The translations under genes and the position numbers were made by a program. Below are positions 1 through 4,672 of a DNA stretch of 5,446 bases, piece by piece. The notes below the pieces were generated by a model. It was not told where the DNA came from. It worked only from the letters and a program-made list of their open reading frames with translations, and did not search any database. Source of the stretch: Clostridia bacterium. GTDB taxonomy: Bacteria > Bacillota > Clostridia > Oscillospirales > Oscillospiraceae. Location of the stretch: the NCBI GenBank assembly GCA_003245395.1, contig QKDF01000263.1:1-5446 (forward strand), written 5' to 3'. How positions within the stretch are numbered: position 1 is the stretch's first letter; each line of letters begins with the position of its first letter.

Positions 1-416
1 ATGGGAAACGGACACAGTGCGAGGGGCTGTCCCAGTGGGGTTCCCAGTCCTTCGGTGAACAGGGCTATCCCGCCATTGACATTCTCAAGCACTACTACGG
101 TTCCGACATCTTTCTGGCCCCTGCTCAAAAGGTTGAGGGCGTCCCCCAATCCTTCCCGGGGGAGGCCCTGCAGCTGGGAAGTTCCGGAAGCGATGTGGAA
201 GTCATCCAGCGTCAGCTCAATACCATCTCCAACAGTTTCCCGTCCATTAAGAAACTCCGCGTGGACGGGTACTTCGGCGAAGACATGCAGGATGCAGTGA
301 AAACCTTTCAGCAGATTTTTCACCTGCCCCAGTCGGGAATTGTCGACTTTGGGACCTGGTACGCAATCTCCAATATTTTTGTGGGCGTCACCAAAATGGC
401 GGAACTGCCGCGATAA
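1..416 (+). CDS. SpoIID/LytB-like protein with C-terminal peptidoglycan-binding domain (3' end only)
   Basis: The reading frame begins at base 3 and is open to TAA at 414-416. It gives the last 137 residues of a protein that starts upstream of the window. Visible residues 6-36 run CEGLSQWGSQ, then GEQGYPAIDILKHYYGSDI, which resembles the end of the SpoIID/LytB fold (consensus near GMSQWGA-x-G-x(n)-I-L-x-HYY-G). Residues about 58-122 look like a PG_binding_1 domain: LGSSGSDVEVIQRQLN, then VDGYFGEDMQDAVKTFQ, then TGxVDxxTWY-like residues. SpoIID enzymes are lytic transglycosylases acting on peptidoglycan stripped of stem peptides, and the second domain anchors proteins to the wall. Clostridia often carry vegetative or sporulation proteins with this architecture. 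The N-terminus, any signal peptide and the catalytic residue are outside the window, so activity cannot be judged. The 99-residue ORF starting at base 1 in another frame is a shadow. Confidence 0.85.
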   Translation, partial: GKRTQCEGLSQWGSQSFGEQGYPAIDILKHYYGSDIFLAPAQKVEGVPQSFPGEALQLGSSGSDVEVIQRQLNTISNSFPSIKKLRVDGYFGEDMQDAVKTFQQIFHLPQSGIVDFGTWYAISNIFVGVTKMAELPR

Positions 417-426
417 TATTCCATCC

Positions 427-462
427 GCCCCCAGACGAAGAAGTGTTCTCTCGTCTGGGGGC
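427..462 (+). terminator. Hairpin after the SpoIID-like gene, terminator-like but lacking a T-tract
   Basis: Bases 427-438 (GCCCCCAGACGA) pair perfectly with 451-462. The stem can continue with AGAA/TTCT (439-442 with 446-449) if C450 is bulged, leaving a 3-nt loop. It sits 10 bases after the stop codon, the usual place for a terminator. The following bases are ATTGCC, not a run of T, so it may end transcription poorly or serve mainly as a 3' mRNA stabiliser. Confidence 0.6.
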
Positions 463-671
463 ATTGCCTGTACACATCGGTCACCGGGTGAAGCCGTCTG
501 TTTCTCTGCTGCGGTGCATTTCGCAGGGAATCCGGCATTTTTTGACGCTATCGCATAATTTATTGCGAAATTTATGTTGATTCAGGATGAATTCAGATCA
601 TTTATTCAGAGATATGAAATTTACTACGAATCCAAATGCATTTCCCATTTTTTCTGTGGTACTTTTGTCAA
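463..671. other. AT-rich intergenic region, no gene seen
   Basis: No supported coding frame lies here. Small repeats are visible: an imperfect inverted repeat at 551-568, three ATTCAG copies (580-585, 591-596, 604-609), and GAAATTTA twice (567-574 and 616-623). These sit upstream of the dehydrogenase promoter and could be regulator binding sites, but AT-rich DNA yields such matches easily. Confidence 0.45.
551..568. promoter_or_regulatory. Operator-like inverted repeat TCGCA-N8-TGCGA
   Basis: The five-base arms TCGCA (551-555) and TGCGA (564-568) are perfectly complementary. The inner TAA/TTA bases extend the symmetry if one base is skipped. It lies about 105 bp upstream of the proposed dehydrogenase -35 box, far for a repressor but possible for an activator. 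No regulator family is recognised from the motif. Confidence 0.2.
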
Positions 672-700
672 TTGACCACTCCATGCTTTCCGCCTAAAAT
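672..700 (+). promoter_or_regulatory. Sigma-A-type promoter for the dehydrogenase gene
   Basis: TTGACC (672-677) and TAAAAT (695-700) each match the housekeeping -35 and -10 consensus at five of six positions and are separated by exactly 17 bp. Transcription would start near 707, leaving a leader of about 185 nt before the start codon at 892. Confidence 0.65.
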
Positions 701-891
701 AAAGTTAGAAGAATCGATTTTGACGGTTTGGGCATTCTCAAGGAATGTTCAGAGCCGGAAAAAGCCATAAAAGTGCGGCAATGGCGTCGTGCATTCCGAA
801 TGATACCGCAGTGTGATGATATGGTTTCGTCTCAAAGCAGGATTTTGGGGCGGAGCTATTTTATTTTGCGCAGCACAAGGAGGATTTTACA
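701..891 (+). other. Long structured 5' leader of the dehydrogenase mRNA
   Basis: The stretch between the proposed promoter and the start codon has no supported ORF. It contains two CATTC/GAATG pairs, a hairpin at 733-747 (5 bp, 5-nt loop) and a second set at 792-802. The second set is enclosed by TGCGG/CCGCA (774-778 with 806-810). The two sets could also pair with each other, giving alternative folds. It ends with a strong ribosome binding site, AAGGAGG at 877-883. I do not recognise any known riboswitch family in it. Confidence 0.35.
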
Positions 892-2004
892 ATGAGCTAT
901 ACCAACTGCCTGCCCGCCTGGAGCGTAGGCCCCGACTGCTATGGCGCCGTTTACGGCATTGTCCGCCGATTCGGCTCCTGTGCCGCCGTGATCGGCGGCA
1001 AAACCGCCCTGAGCAAAGCATATGCGCCGCTGTCTCTGGCTCTGGCCGGCACCGCTTTTTCCCTATCGGAACCCATCTGGTACGGCGGCAATGCCACCTA
1101 TGAAAACGCCGCGGAACTGGAGGCACAGGACGCGGTCAAATCCGCAGATATGATCTTTGCGGTTGGCGGCGGGCGCGCCGTGGATACCTGTAAGCTGATT
1201 GCGGAACATCTGGACAAGCCCTTGTTCACCTTCCCGACCATCGCCTCCAACTGCGCGGGATGCACCTCCTTGGCGGTACTGTACAATCCCGACGACACGT
1301 TCCGGGAGCATCATTACGGCGTCCGCTGCCCGGAGCATACCTTCCTCAACACGAAAATTATCGCCGAAGCGCCCGAAGAGCTGCTGTGGGCAGGAATCGG
1401 AGACGCGCTGTCCAAGGAGTGTGAGGTGGAACTGGCCTCTCGGTCGGAAGCGCTGTTCCATACGCCTCTGCTGGGCGCTCAGCTGGCACGATCCTGCACC
1501 GCCCCGCTGCTGAAATATGGCGCTTCTGCTTTGGAGCAGTGCCGCAAAAATACGCCGGGTTATGAACTGGAGCAGACGGCATTGGATATTGTGATCTCCA
1601 CCGGTATCGTTTCCAATCTGATGACCGATGCCAGGTATTATTACAACAGCAGCCTTGCCCACTGCGTCTACTATGGCGCCACCACGGTGCCAAGCTGCGG
1701 GAAAGCGCATCTGCACGGAGAAATTGTGGCCTTCGGCGTGCTGGCATTGCTGACGTATGACCAGCAGTTTGCGATGCGGGATCGTATTGCCCGCTTCAAC
1801 CGTTCCATCGGCCTGCCCGTCACGCTGAAGGAAATCGGCTTGACGGAGCAAGACCTTTCCTTGGTGACTGAAAAAGCGGCTGAAGGTGATGGCTGGACAA
1901 ACGCACCCTATCCCATCACCAAGCAGGCGTTCATCCAGTCTATGCTGGATGCCGATGTCGCCGGTCAAGAGCTTCTGGCAGCAGGAGCCAGTCAGGTCTC
2001 CTGA
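892..2004 (+). CDS. Iron-containing alcohol dehydrogenase family protein (glycerol dehydrogenase-like)
   Basis: This is a complete 370-residue protein, the normal length for the GldA-like branch of the group III (metal-dependent) alcohol dehydrogenases. These are cytoplasmic NAD(P)-linked enzymes acting on polyols, hydroxyacids or aldehydes. The nucleotide-binding signature VGGGRAVDTCK is at 91-101, followed by FPTIASNCAGCTSLAVLY (114-131), the substrate/cofactor cleft region. The three expected metal ligands are present: Asp171 in GIGDALSKECE, His257 in SLAHCV, and His275 in AHLHGEIVAFG. Their spacing of 86 and 18 residues resembles known glycerol dehydrogenases. The start is supported by AAGGAGG at 877-883, eight bases before ATG. 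The gene stands alone between its own promoter and a strong terminator, so it is monocistronic. The substrate is uncertain: glycerol, or a hydroxycarboxylate as for the related YbdH/HcxA group, are the main options. Confidence 0.9.
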   Translation: MSYTNCLPAWSVGPDCYGAVYGIVRRFGSCAAVIGGKTALSKAYAPLSLALAGTAFSLSEPIWYGGNATYENAAELEAQDAVKSADMIFAVGGGRAVDTCKLIAEHLDKPLFTFPTIASNCAGCTSLAVLYNPDDTFREHHYGVRCPEHTFLNTKIIAEAPEELLWAGIGDALSKECEVELASRSEALFHTPLLGAQLARSCTAPLLKYGASALEQCRKNTPGYELEQTALDIVISTGIVSNLMTDARYYYNSSLAHCVYYGATTVPSCGKAHLHGEIVAFGVLALLTYDQQFAMRDRIARFNRSIGLPVTLKEIGLTEQDLSLVTEKAAEGDGWTNAPYPITKQAFIQSMLDADVAGQELLAAGASQVS

Positions 2005-2110
2005 CCCCCGCTCCATTCTCAGCCGCGCGGATGTTCACAGTAAAGGGCACAGATTCGGCGCATGATTTGTAAGCGCATACCGCAAATGTGTCAGCCACAG
2101 CAATACAGTC

Positions 2111-2149
2111 AGCACCCAAAGATATTGAAACTGTCTTTGGGTGCTTTTT
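2111..2149 (+). terminator. Strong intrinsic terminator of the dehydrogenase gene
   Basis: AGCACCCAAAGA (2111-2122) pairs perfectly over 12 bp with TCTTTGGGTGCT (2134-2145) around an 11-nt loop, and the stem runs directly into TTTTT (2145-2149). It lies about 105 bases after the stop codon. Confidence 0.92.
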
Positions 2150-2332
2150 ATCGGAAGCTCTGCCATGAATAATTGAAGGGCCGCCGCTTTGGGACTCAAA
2201 TTTACGATTAAAACTCCCGGTATCGGGACAGACCCTTGACAACTCCAAGCACATGCTTCATTTTTATATGTGTGGATTCTTCTTTATGTTTCGTCCGCTT
2301 GATGGCCTTCTGGCCGCGGCGGCAGGTTATAT
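2150..2332. other. Intergenic stretch between two terminators, no gene seen
   Basis: No coding frame with a ribosome binding site is visible on either strand. A small hairpin TCCCG-GTAT-CGGGA occupies 2215-2228 and a perfect TTGACA -35 box lies at 2236-2241. No -10 box sits at a normal distance, and the nearest A/T-rich candidates give spacers of 19 bp or more. Together with the terminator at 2333-2376 it could be a small RNA unit, but the promoter evidence is weak. Confidence 0.3.
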
Positions 2333-2376
2333 CAGCAGCACGCAAAAGAACAGCGGCTGCTGGCCGTTTATTTTTT
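2333..2376 (+). terminator. Second hairpin plus T-tract with no gene in front
   Basis: CAGCAGC (2333-2339) and CGC (2341-2343) pair with GCG (2353-2355) and GCTGCTG (2356-2362), with A2340 bulged and a 9-nt loop. Four bases later comes TTTATTTTTT (2367-2376). It has intrinsic terminator form, although the gap between stem and T-tract lowers its strength. It could be a back-up to the terminator at 2111-2149 or end a small RNA. Confidence 0.5.
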
Positions 2377-2392
2377 GGAATTATTGCTCTGT

Positions 2393-2431
2393 AACCCCAT
2401 TTTTTTGACGCGCCTGTCCGAATTATATAGC
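2393..2431 (+). promoter_or_regulatory. Candidate promoter of the exported repeat protein (sigma-A-like or SigI-like)
   Basis: Two readings overlap. In the sigma-A reading, TTGACG (2405-2410) is followed 15 bp later by TATAGC (2426-2431), a short spacer and a poor -10. In the SigI reading, AACCCC (2393-2398) and CGAA (2419-2422) recall the ACCCC and CGWA elements reported for SigI promoters. The gap of 20 bases is longer than I would expect. Neither is convincing alone, but one of them, or both, should serve the gene starting at 2478. Confidence 0.35.
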
Positions 2432-2477
2432 AGGACCGATGAATCGGACCAATTATCATGAAGGATGTGGAGCAACT

Positions 2478-3314
2478 ATGAAATTTGATTCTCATGGCGT
2501 ACTTGCAACGGTGGTGGCACTGGGATCTGTGGTAGCACTGACCACGGCGGCAATGGCTGCCCAGCCGACCCGGGCGATACCGTCCGGAGGGGAGAATACA
2601 GACGGCACGGTCCAGATGGTTTCCTCGGTACAAGGCAGCGCATCTGGCCGTCAGGGAACTTTCCGGGGAAACGCGCGGGGATCTTCGCAGTCCAATGACA
2701 CACAGGCAAATGGTCCGCAGTTCCGGCAGGGTGGATCTATGCAAGAGGGTACATCCGGCGAACAGAACGCGCAGAATCGATTGAAAGAGCGAACAGCCTA
2801 CATGGAATCTGCCATTTCCTCTGCGATCGCCGACCTCAGTGACGAGGATGCGGCAACTCTGAGCAGTTATATCTCAGCTTACGAGAAGGCTGTTGCCGCG
2901 GAAACGGACGCTGCCGCGTCCAGCGACAGCAGCACCGATTTGACCTCCTATCGTGAAGCGGTGAAGGATGCCGTTGATGCTCTGCTGGCAGCAGCCAAAG
3001 ATGCGGACATCAGCCTGGACCTGGGTCAGTGTGAAAGCGGAATTGGTCCCATATGGTCTCGAATCCAGAATGGCTCCTCTGATCTGGAAACGCTGCTGTC
3101 CTCTTTGAGCGATGAGGACAAGACAACCCTCAGCGAGTACATTGACGCTGTGAAAAGTGCCGCTGCCGCAGAGGAAGAAGCTGCTTCCTCCGCAGATAAA
3201 AACTCCGACATGTCCTCCTATCGGAAAGCCGTCATGAATGCCGTCAAGGCGCTGTTTGAGGCAGCCAAGGAAGCAAATATCTCTCTTGGCGATGCCGTCA
3301 GTTCCGCCGAGTAA
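2478..3314 (+). CDS. Exported alanine/serine-rich protein with two tandem helical repeats, family not recognised
   Basis: The protein has 278 residues. Residues 1-28 form a signal peptide: Lys at position 2, a hydrophobic stretch from about 8 to 25, and a likely signal peptidase I site after AMA or MAA (27 or 28). Residues 29-105 are Gly/Ser/Gln/Asn-rich and probably disordered. Two copies of a repeat of about 62 residues follow at 119-180 and 209-270, exactly 90 residues apart and about 58% identical (36 of 62 by eye). Each holds LSDED, a Tyr-Ile helix, an Ala/Glu/Ser-rich segment, SYR-x-AV and AAK-x-A-x-ISL. The period and composition suggest alpha-helical bundles. There is one cysteine (185) and no sorting signal or membrane anchor at the C-terminus. 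The start at 2478 is preferred because it yields a clean signal peptide and has GTGGAG at 2467-2472. An upstream in-frame ATG at 2439 would add 13 polar residues and has AGGA too close. It lies 131 bases upstream of the anti-sigma gene. A role as partner or target of that system is inferred from position only. Confidence 0.85.
   Translation: MKFDSHGVLATVVALGSVVALTTAAMAAQPTRAIPSGGENTDGTVQMVSSVQGSASGRQGTFRGNARGSSQSNDTQANGPQFRQGGSMQEGTSGEQNAQNRLKERTAYMESAISSAIADLSDEDAATLSSYISAYEKAVAAETDAAASSDSSTDLTSYREAVKDAVDALLAAAKDADISLDLGQCESGIGPIWSRIQNGSSDLETLLSSLSDEDKTTLSEYIDAVKSAAAAEEEAASSADKNSDMSSYRKAVMNAVKALFEAAKEANISLGDAVSSAE
2832..3017 (+). repeat. Coding repeat copy 1 (residues 119-180 of the exported protein)
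   Basis: This is the first unit of a duplicated domain of about 62 residues. It begins with DLSDEDAATLSSYI and ends with AAAKDADISL. The second copy is exactly 270 bases downstream in the same frame. Identity is clear at protein level, while the DNA copies have diverged, so the duplication is not recent. Confidence 0.85.
3102..3287 (+). repeat. Coding repeat copy 2 (residues 209-270 of the exported protein)
   Basis: This is the second unit, beginning SLSDEDKTTLSEYI and ending AAKEANISL. Conserved positions include LSDED, the Tyr-Ile pair, SYR and the closing ISL. Copy 2 is richer in Lys and Glu than copy 1, so the two may not bind the same partner equally. Confidence 0.85.
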
Positions 3315-3337
3315 TCCAAACCGCAAGGTTCGCTGCT

Positions 3338-3381
3338 GCCCGGAAACCCCATGTGCACATCAATCATTGGGGTTTCCGGGC
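3338..3381 (+). terminator. Long hairpin between the exported protein gene and rsgI, no T-tract
   Basis: GCCCGGAAACCCCA (3338-3351) pairs perfectly over 14 bp with 3368-3381. The 16-nt loop (3352-3367) overlaps the perfect 10-bp palindrome ATGTGCACAT (3351-3360). The following bases are CCGAACAATAAAA, so it lacks the T-tract of an intrinsic terminator. It begins 23 bases after the upstream stop codon. It may weaken read-through into rsgI, protect the 3' end of the upstream mRNA, or bind a protein. Confidence 0.6.
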
Positions 3382-3411
3382 CCGAACAATAAAATTGAAT
3401 GGATATCAATT
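3367..3411 (+). promoter_or_regulatory. Possible weak promoter and inverted repeat before rsgI
   Basis: TTGGGG (3367-3372) and TAAAAT (3390-3395) are 17 bp apart. The -10 is good, but the -35 matches only TTG and lies within the downstream arm of the hairpin. AATTGA (3393-3398) and TCAATT (3406-3411) form an inverted repeat with a 7-bp gap around the expected start point, as an operator might. If this promoter is real, rsgI-sigI can be transcribed without the upstream gene. Confidence 0.3.
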
Positions 3412-3445
3412 ACGGGTAAGTTTAAGAAAACAGGTGTGGAAGATT

Positions 3446-4576
3446 ATGAAGATGGTAATTGTTGAAATTCGCGGTGATACTGCCGTGGCTCTGCGGGAAG
3501 ACGGCAGATTTGTCACGCTGCGCCATCAGCGGTATCAGGTGGGTGAAACAATCCAGCGCGCAGCCTTCCGGACCTCGCACCATTTTTCCCGCTTTGCAGC
3601 CGCGTGCATCGCCGCCGTTCTTTTGATTGGCGGACAGACAGCCCTGGCGGTAGGCATGCCATACTCCTACGTGACATTGGATGTAAATCCATCCATTCAA
3701 TATACATTAAACATTTTTGACCGTGTACTGTCTGTCAGCGCCGTGAATCAAGACGCAGCCTCTGTGGTCACCGCCCTTGATGAAAGCGGTATTTCTTTTA
3801 AAAAAATTGATGATGTGATCGGGCAAACGGTGAAACAGTGCCGGTCAGAGGGTTATCTGAGTGAAACCGCGCAGGAGTATGTGGTATTTTCAGTCGCGTC
3901 AAAATCGGATCATAAAGTTGAAAATTTATCGGATCAGCTGGAGCATTTTTCGCAGGTCGATGACCTGATTTCGACAGAAGTAGTGCCCACCACCATCCGC
4001 GAAATAAAAGAAGCCGGGCAAAAAAGGACAACTCCCGGCAAGCTGGCGCTTATCAGCAGAATGCAGAAGCAAACCGGTAATACGCAAAGCACCGAAGCCT
4101 GGATCAATCGGCCTGTACGGGAAATCATGTTGGAACTCTCTAACAACAGCTCGGATTCTCAGGCGAGGACGGCGGATCAGCTCCCTGTCGGGCAAAGCAG
4201 TCAGCAGCCTGCGCAAAACCCGCAAAATTCCTCGCAGGCTACCCAAAAGGCCTCTCAATCACACTCAGGGTCCCGTGGTTTTGCCAGTCCGCATTATTCA
4301 CAACCCTCTTCAGAAGCCGCAGGCGAGCTTTCTCCGCAGCAGTCTGACGAATCCCAGAAGGATTTGCAGTCTTCTTATGTTCAGCCCGATTCTGATACTG
4401 AGACAAATTCAGAGCAATCTCCGCAGGGAGATGTGGAGCCGCCTGACGAGGACAGCGCGGCCGAAGCAGGCATCGCATTGGGAACATCCAGTGGAAACGC
4501 ACCAGGGGCAGGTAACTCCGAAAATAACGCATCCAGCCCGCCAAATATATCGCCCCCAGCTGAACCATCCGCCTGA
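3446..4576 (+). CDS. rsgI: RsgI-type transmembrane anti-sigma-I factor with self-cleavage motif and disordered extracellular tail
   Basis: The 376-residue length is close to Bacillus subtilis RsgI. Residues 1-45 match the cytoplasmic RsgI N-terminal domain that binds SigI (MVIVEIRGDTAVALREDGRF, then VGETI). Residues about 50-70 form one membrane helix (FAAACIAAVLLIGGQTALAVG). The conserved extracellular domain follows. It starts YVTLDVNPSI (75-84), whose Asn81-Pro82 bond is where RsgI proteins are reported to self-cleave, and ends near PGKLALISRM (197-206). Residues about 230-376 are Ser/Gln/Pro/Asn/Glu-rich low complexity with no recognisable carbohydrate-binding or enzyme domain, unlike cellulosome-type RsgI. 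In B. subtilis the corresponding disordered tail is needed to sense the cell wall state. The start at 3446 is chosen because the N-terminus then matches the family and AGGTG lies at 3432-3436. An in-frame ATG at 3353 would add 31 residues and sits in the hairpin. The sigI gene follows after 96 bases. Confidence 0.9.
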   Translation: MKMVIVEIRGDTAVALREDGRFVTLRHQRYQVGETIQRAAFRTSHHFSRFAAACIAAVLLIGGQTALAVGMPYSYVTLDVNPSIQYTLNIFDRVLSVSAVNQDAASVVTALDESGISFKKIDDVIGQTVKQCRSEGYLSETAQEYVVFSVASKSDHKVENLSDQLEHFSQVDDLISTEVVPTTIREIKEAGQKRTTPGKLALISRMQKQTGNTQSTEAWINRPVREIMLELSNNSSDSQARTADQLPVGQSSQQPAQNPQNSSQATQKASQSHSGSRGFASPHYSQPSSEAAGELSPQQSDESQKDLQSSYVQPDSDTETNSEQSPQGDVEPPDEDSAAEAGIALGTSSGNAPGAGNSENNASSPPNISPPAEPSA

Positions 4577-4608
4577 AGGCCGGAAAAAGCATTGGCTTTT
4601 CCGGCCTT
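4576..4608 (+). terminator. Hairpin overlapping the rsgI stop codon, possible attenuator before sigI
   Basis: AAGGCCGGAAAA (4576-4587) pairs perfectly over 12 bp with TTTTCCGGCCTT (4597-4608). The inner pairs GC/GC (4589-4590 with 4595-4596) extend it if A4588 is bulged, leaving a 4-nt loop. Its first base is the last base of the rsgI stop codon. The downstream bases TTGCAGATTTT give only a broken T-tract, so partial termination, or mRNA processing between the two cistrons, is more likely than a full stop. Confidence 0.6.
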
Positions 4609-4632
4609 GCAGATTTTACGGTAAATGATTTT

Positions 4633-4672
4633 GGAGACAGCCGTATGAAATATATATGAGGACGGTACGACC
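4633..4672 (+). promoter_or_regulatory. sigI translation leader with a four-codon mini-ORF
   Basis: GGAG (4633-4636) stands eight bases before ATG at 4645, which opens a four-codon ORF, MKYI, ending in TGA at 4657-4659. That stop overlaps GAGG (4658-4661), the only ribosome binding site visible for sigI. The site lies 11 bases from the sigI ATG, a little far. Ribosomes finishing the mini-ORF would therefore stop on the sigI binding site. The arrangement is seen directly, but its translation is inferred. Confidence 0.35.

Noticed and set aside
1063..2016. 317-residue ORF on the - strand opposite the dehydrogenase gene
   Set aside because: It is an antisense shadow. The + strand frame has clear family motifs, metal ligands and a strong ribosome binding site, whereas the - strand product has arginine/glycine-rich, unfamiliar composition.
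2236..2268. Perfect TTGACA as a sigma-A promoter
   Set aside because: No acceptable -10 box lies 16-18 bp downstream. The nearest TATA-like bases need a 21-23 bp spacer.
2439..2477. Upstream ATG extending the exported protein by 13 residues
   Set aside because: The added residues are polar and would bury the signal peptide start. AGGA is only three bases from this ATG, while 2478 has a better site and a standard signal peptide.
2208..2744. 178-residue ORF on the - strand across the intergenic region and the exported protein gene
   Set aside because: It runs through a hairpin with a T-tract and into the signal peptide coding region of the opposite gene. It has no recognisable domain or ribosome binding site.
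2832..3287. Tandem repeat considered as a mobile or phase-variable DNA repeat
   Set aside because: The two copies are diverged at DNA level and keep the reading frame, fitting an old domain duplication rather than an unstable repeat.
3353..3445. Upstream ATG extending RsgI by 31 residues
   Set aside because: The start lies within the stem-loop at 3338-3381, lacks a ribosome binding site, and the extra residues do not match the RsgI N-terminus, which begins at 3446.
4625..4648. Seven-codon ORF (MILETAV) ending in an ATGA overlap with the mini-ORF at 4645
   Set aside because: No ribosome binding site precedes it, and such short frames arise by chance in AT-rich leaders.
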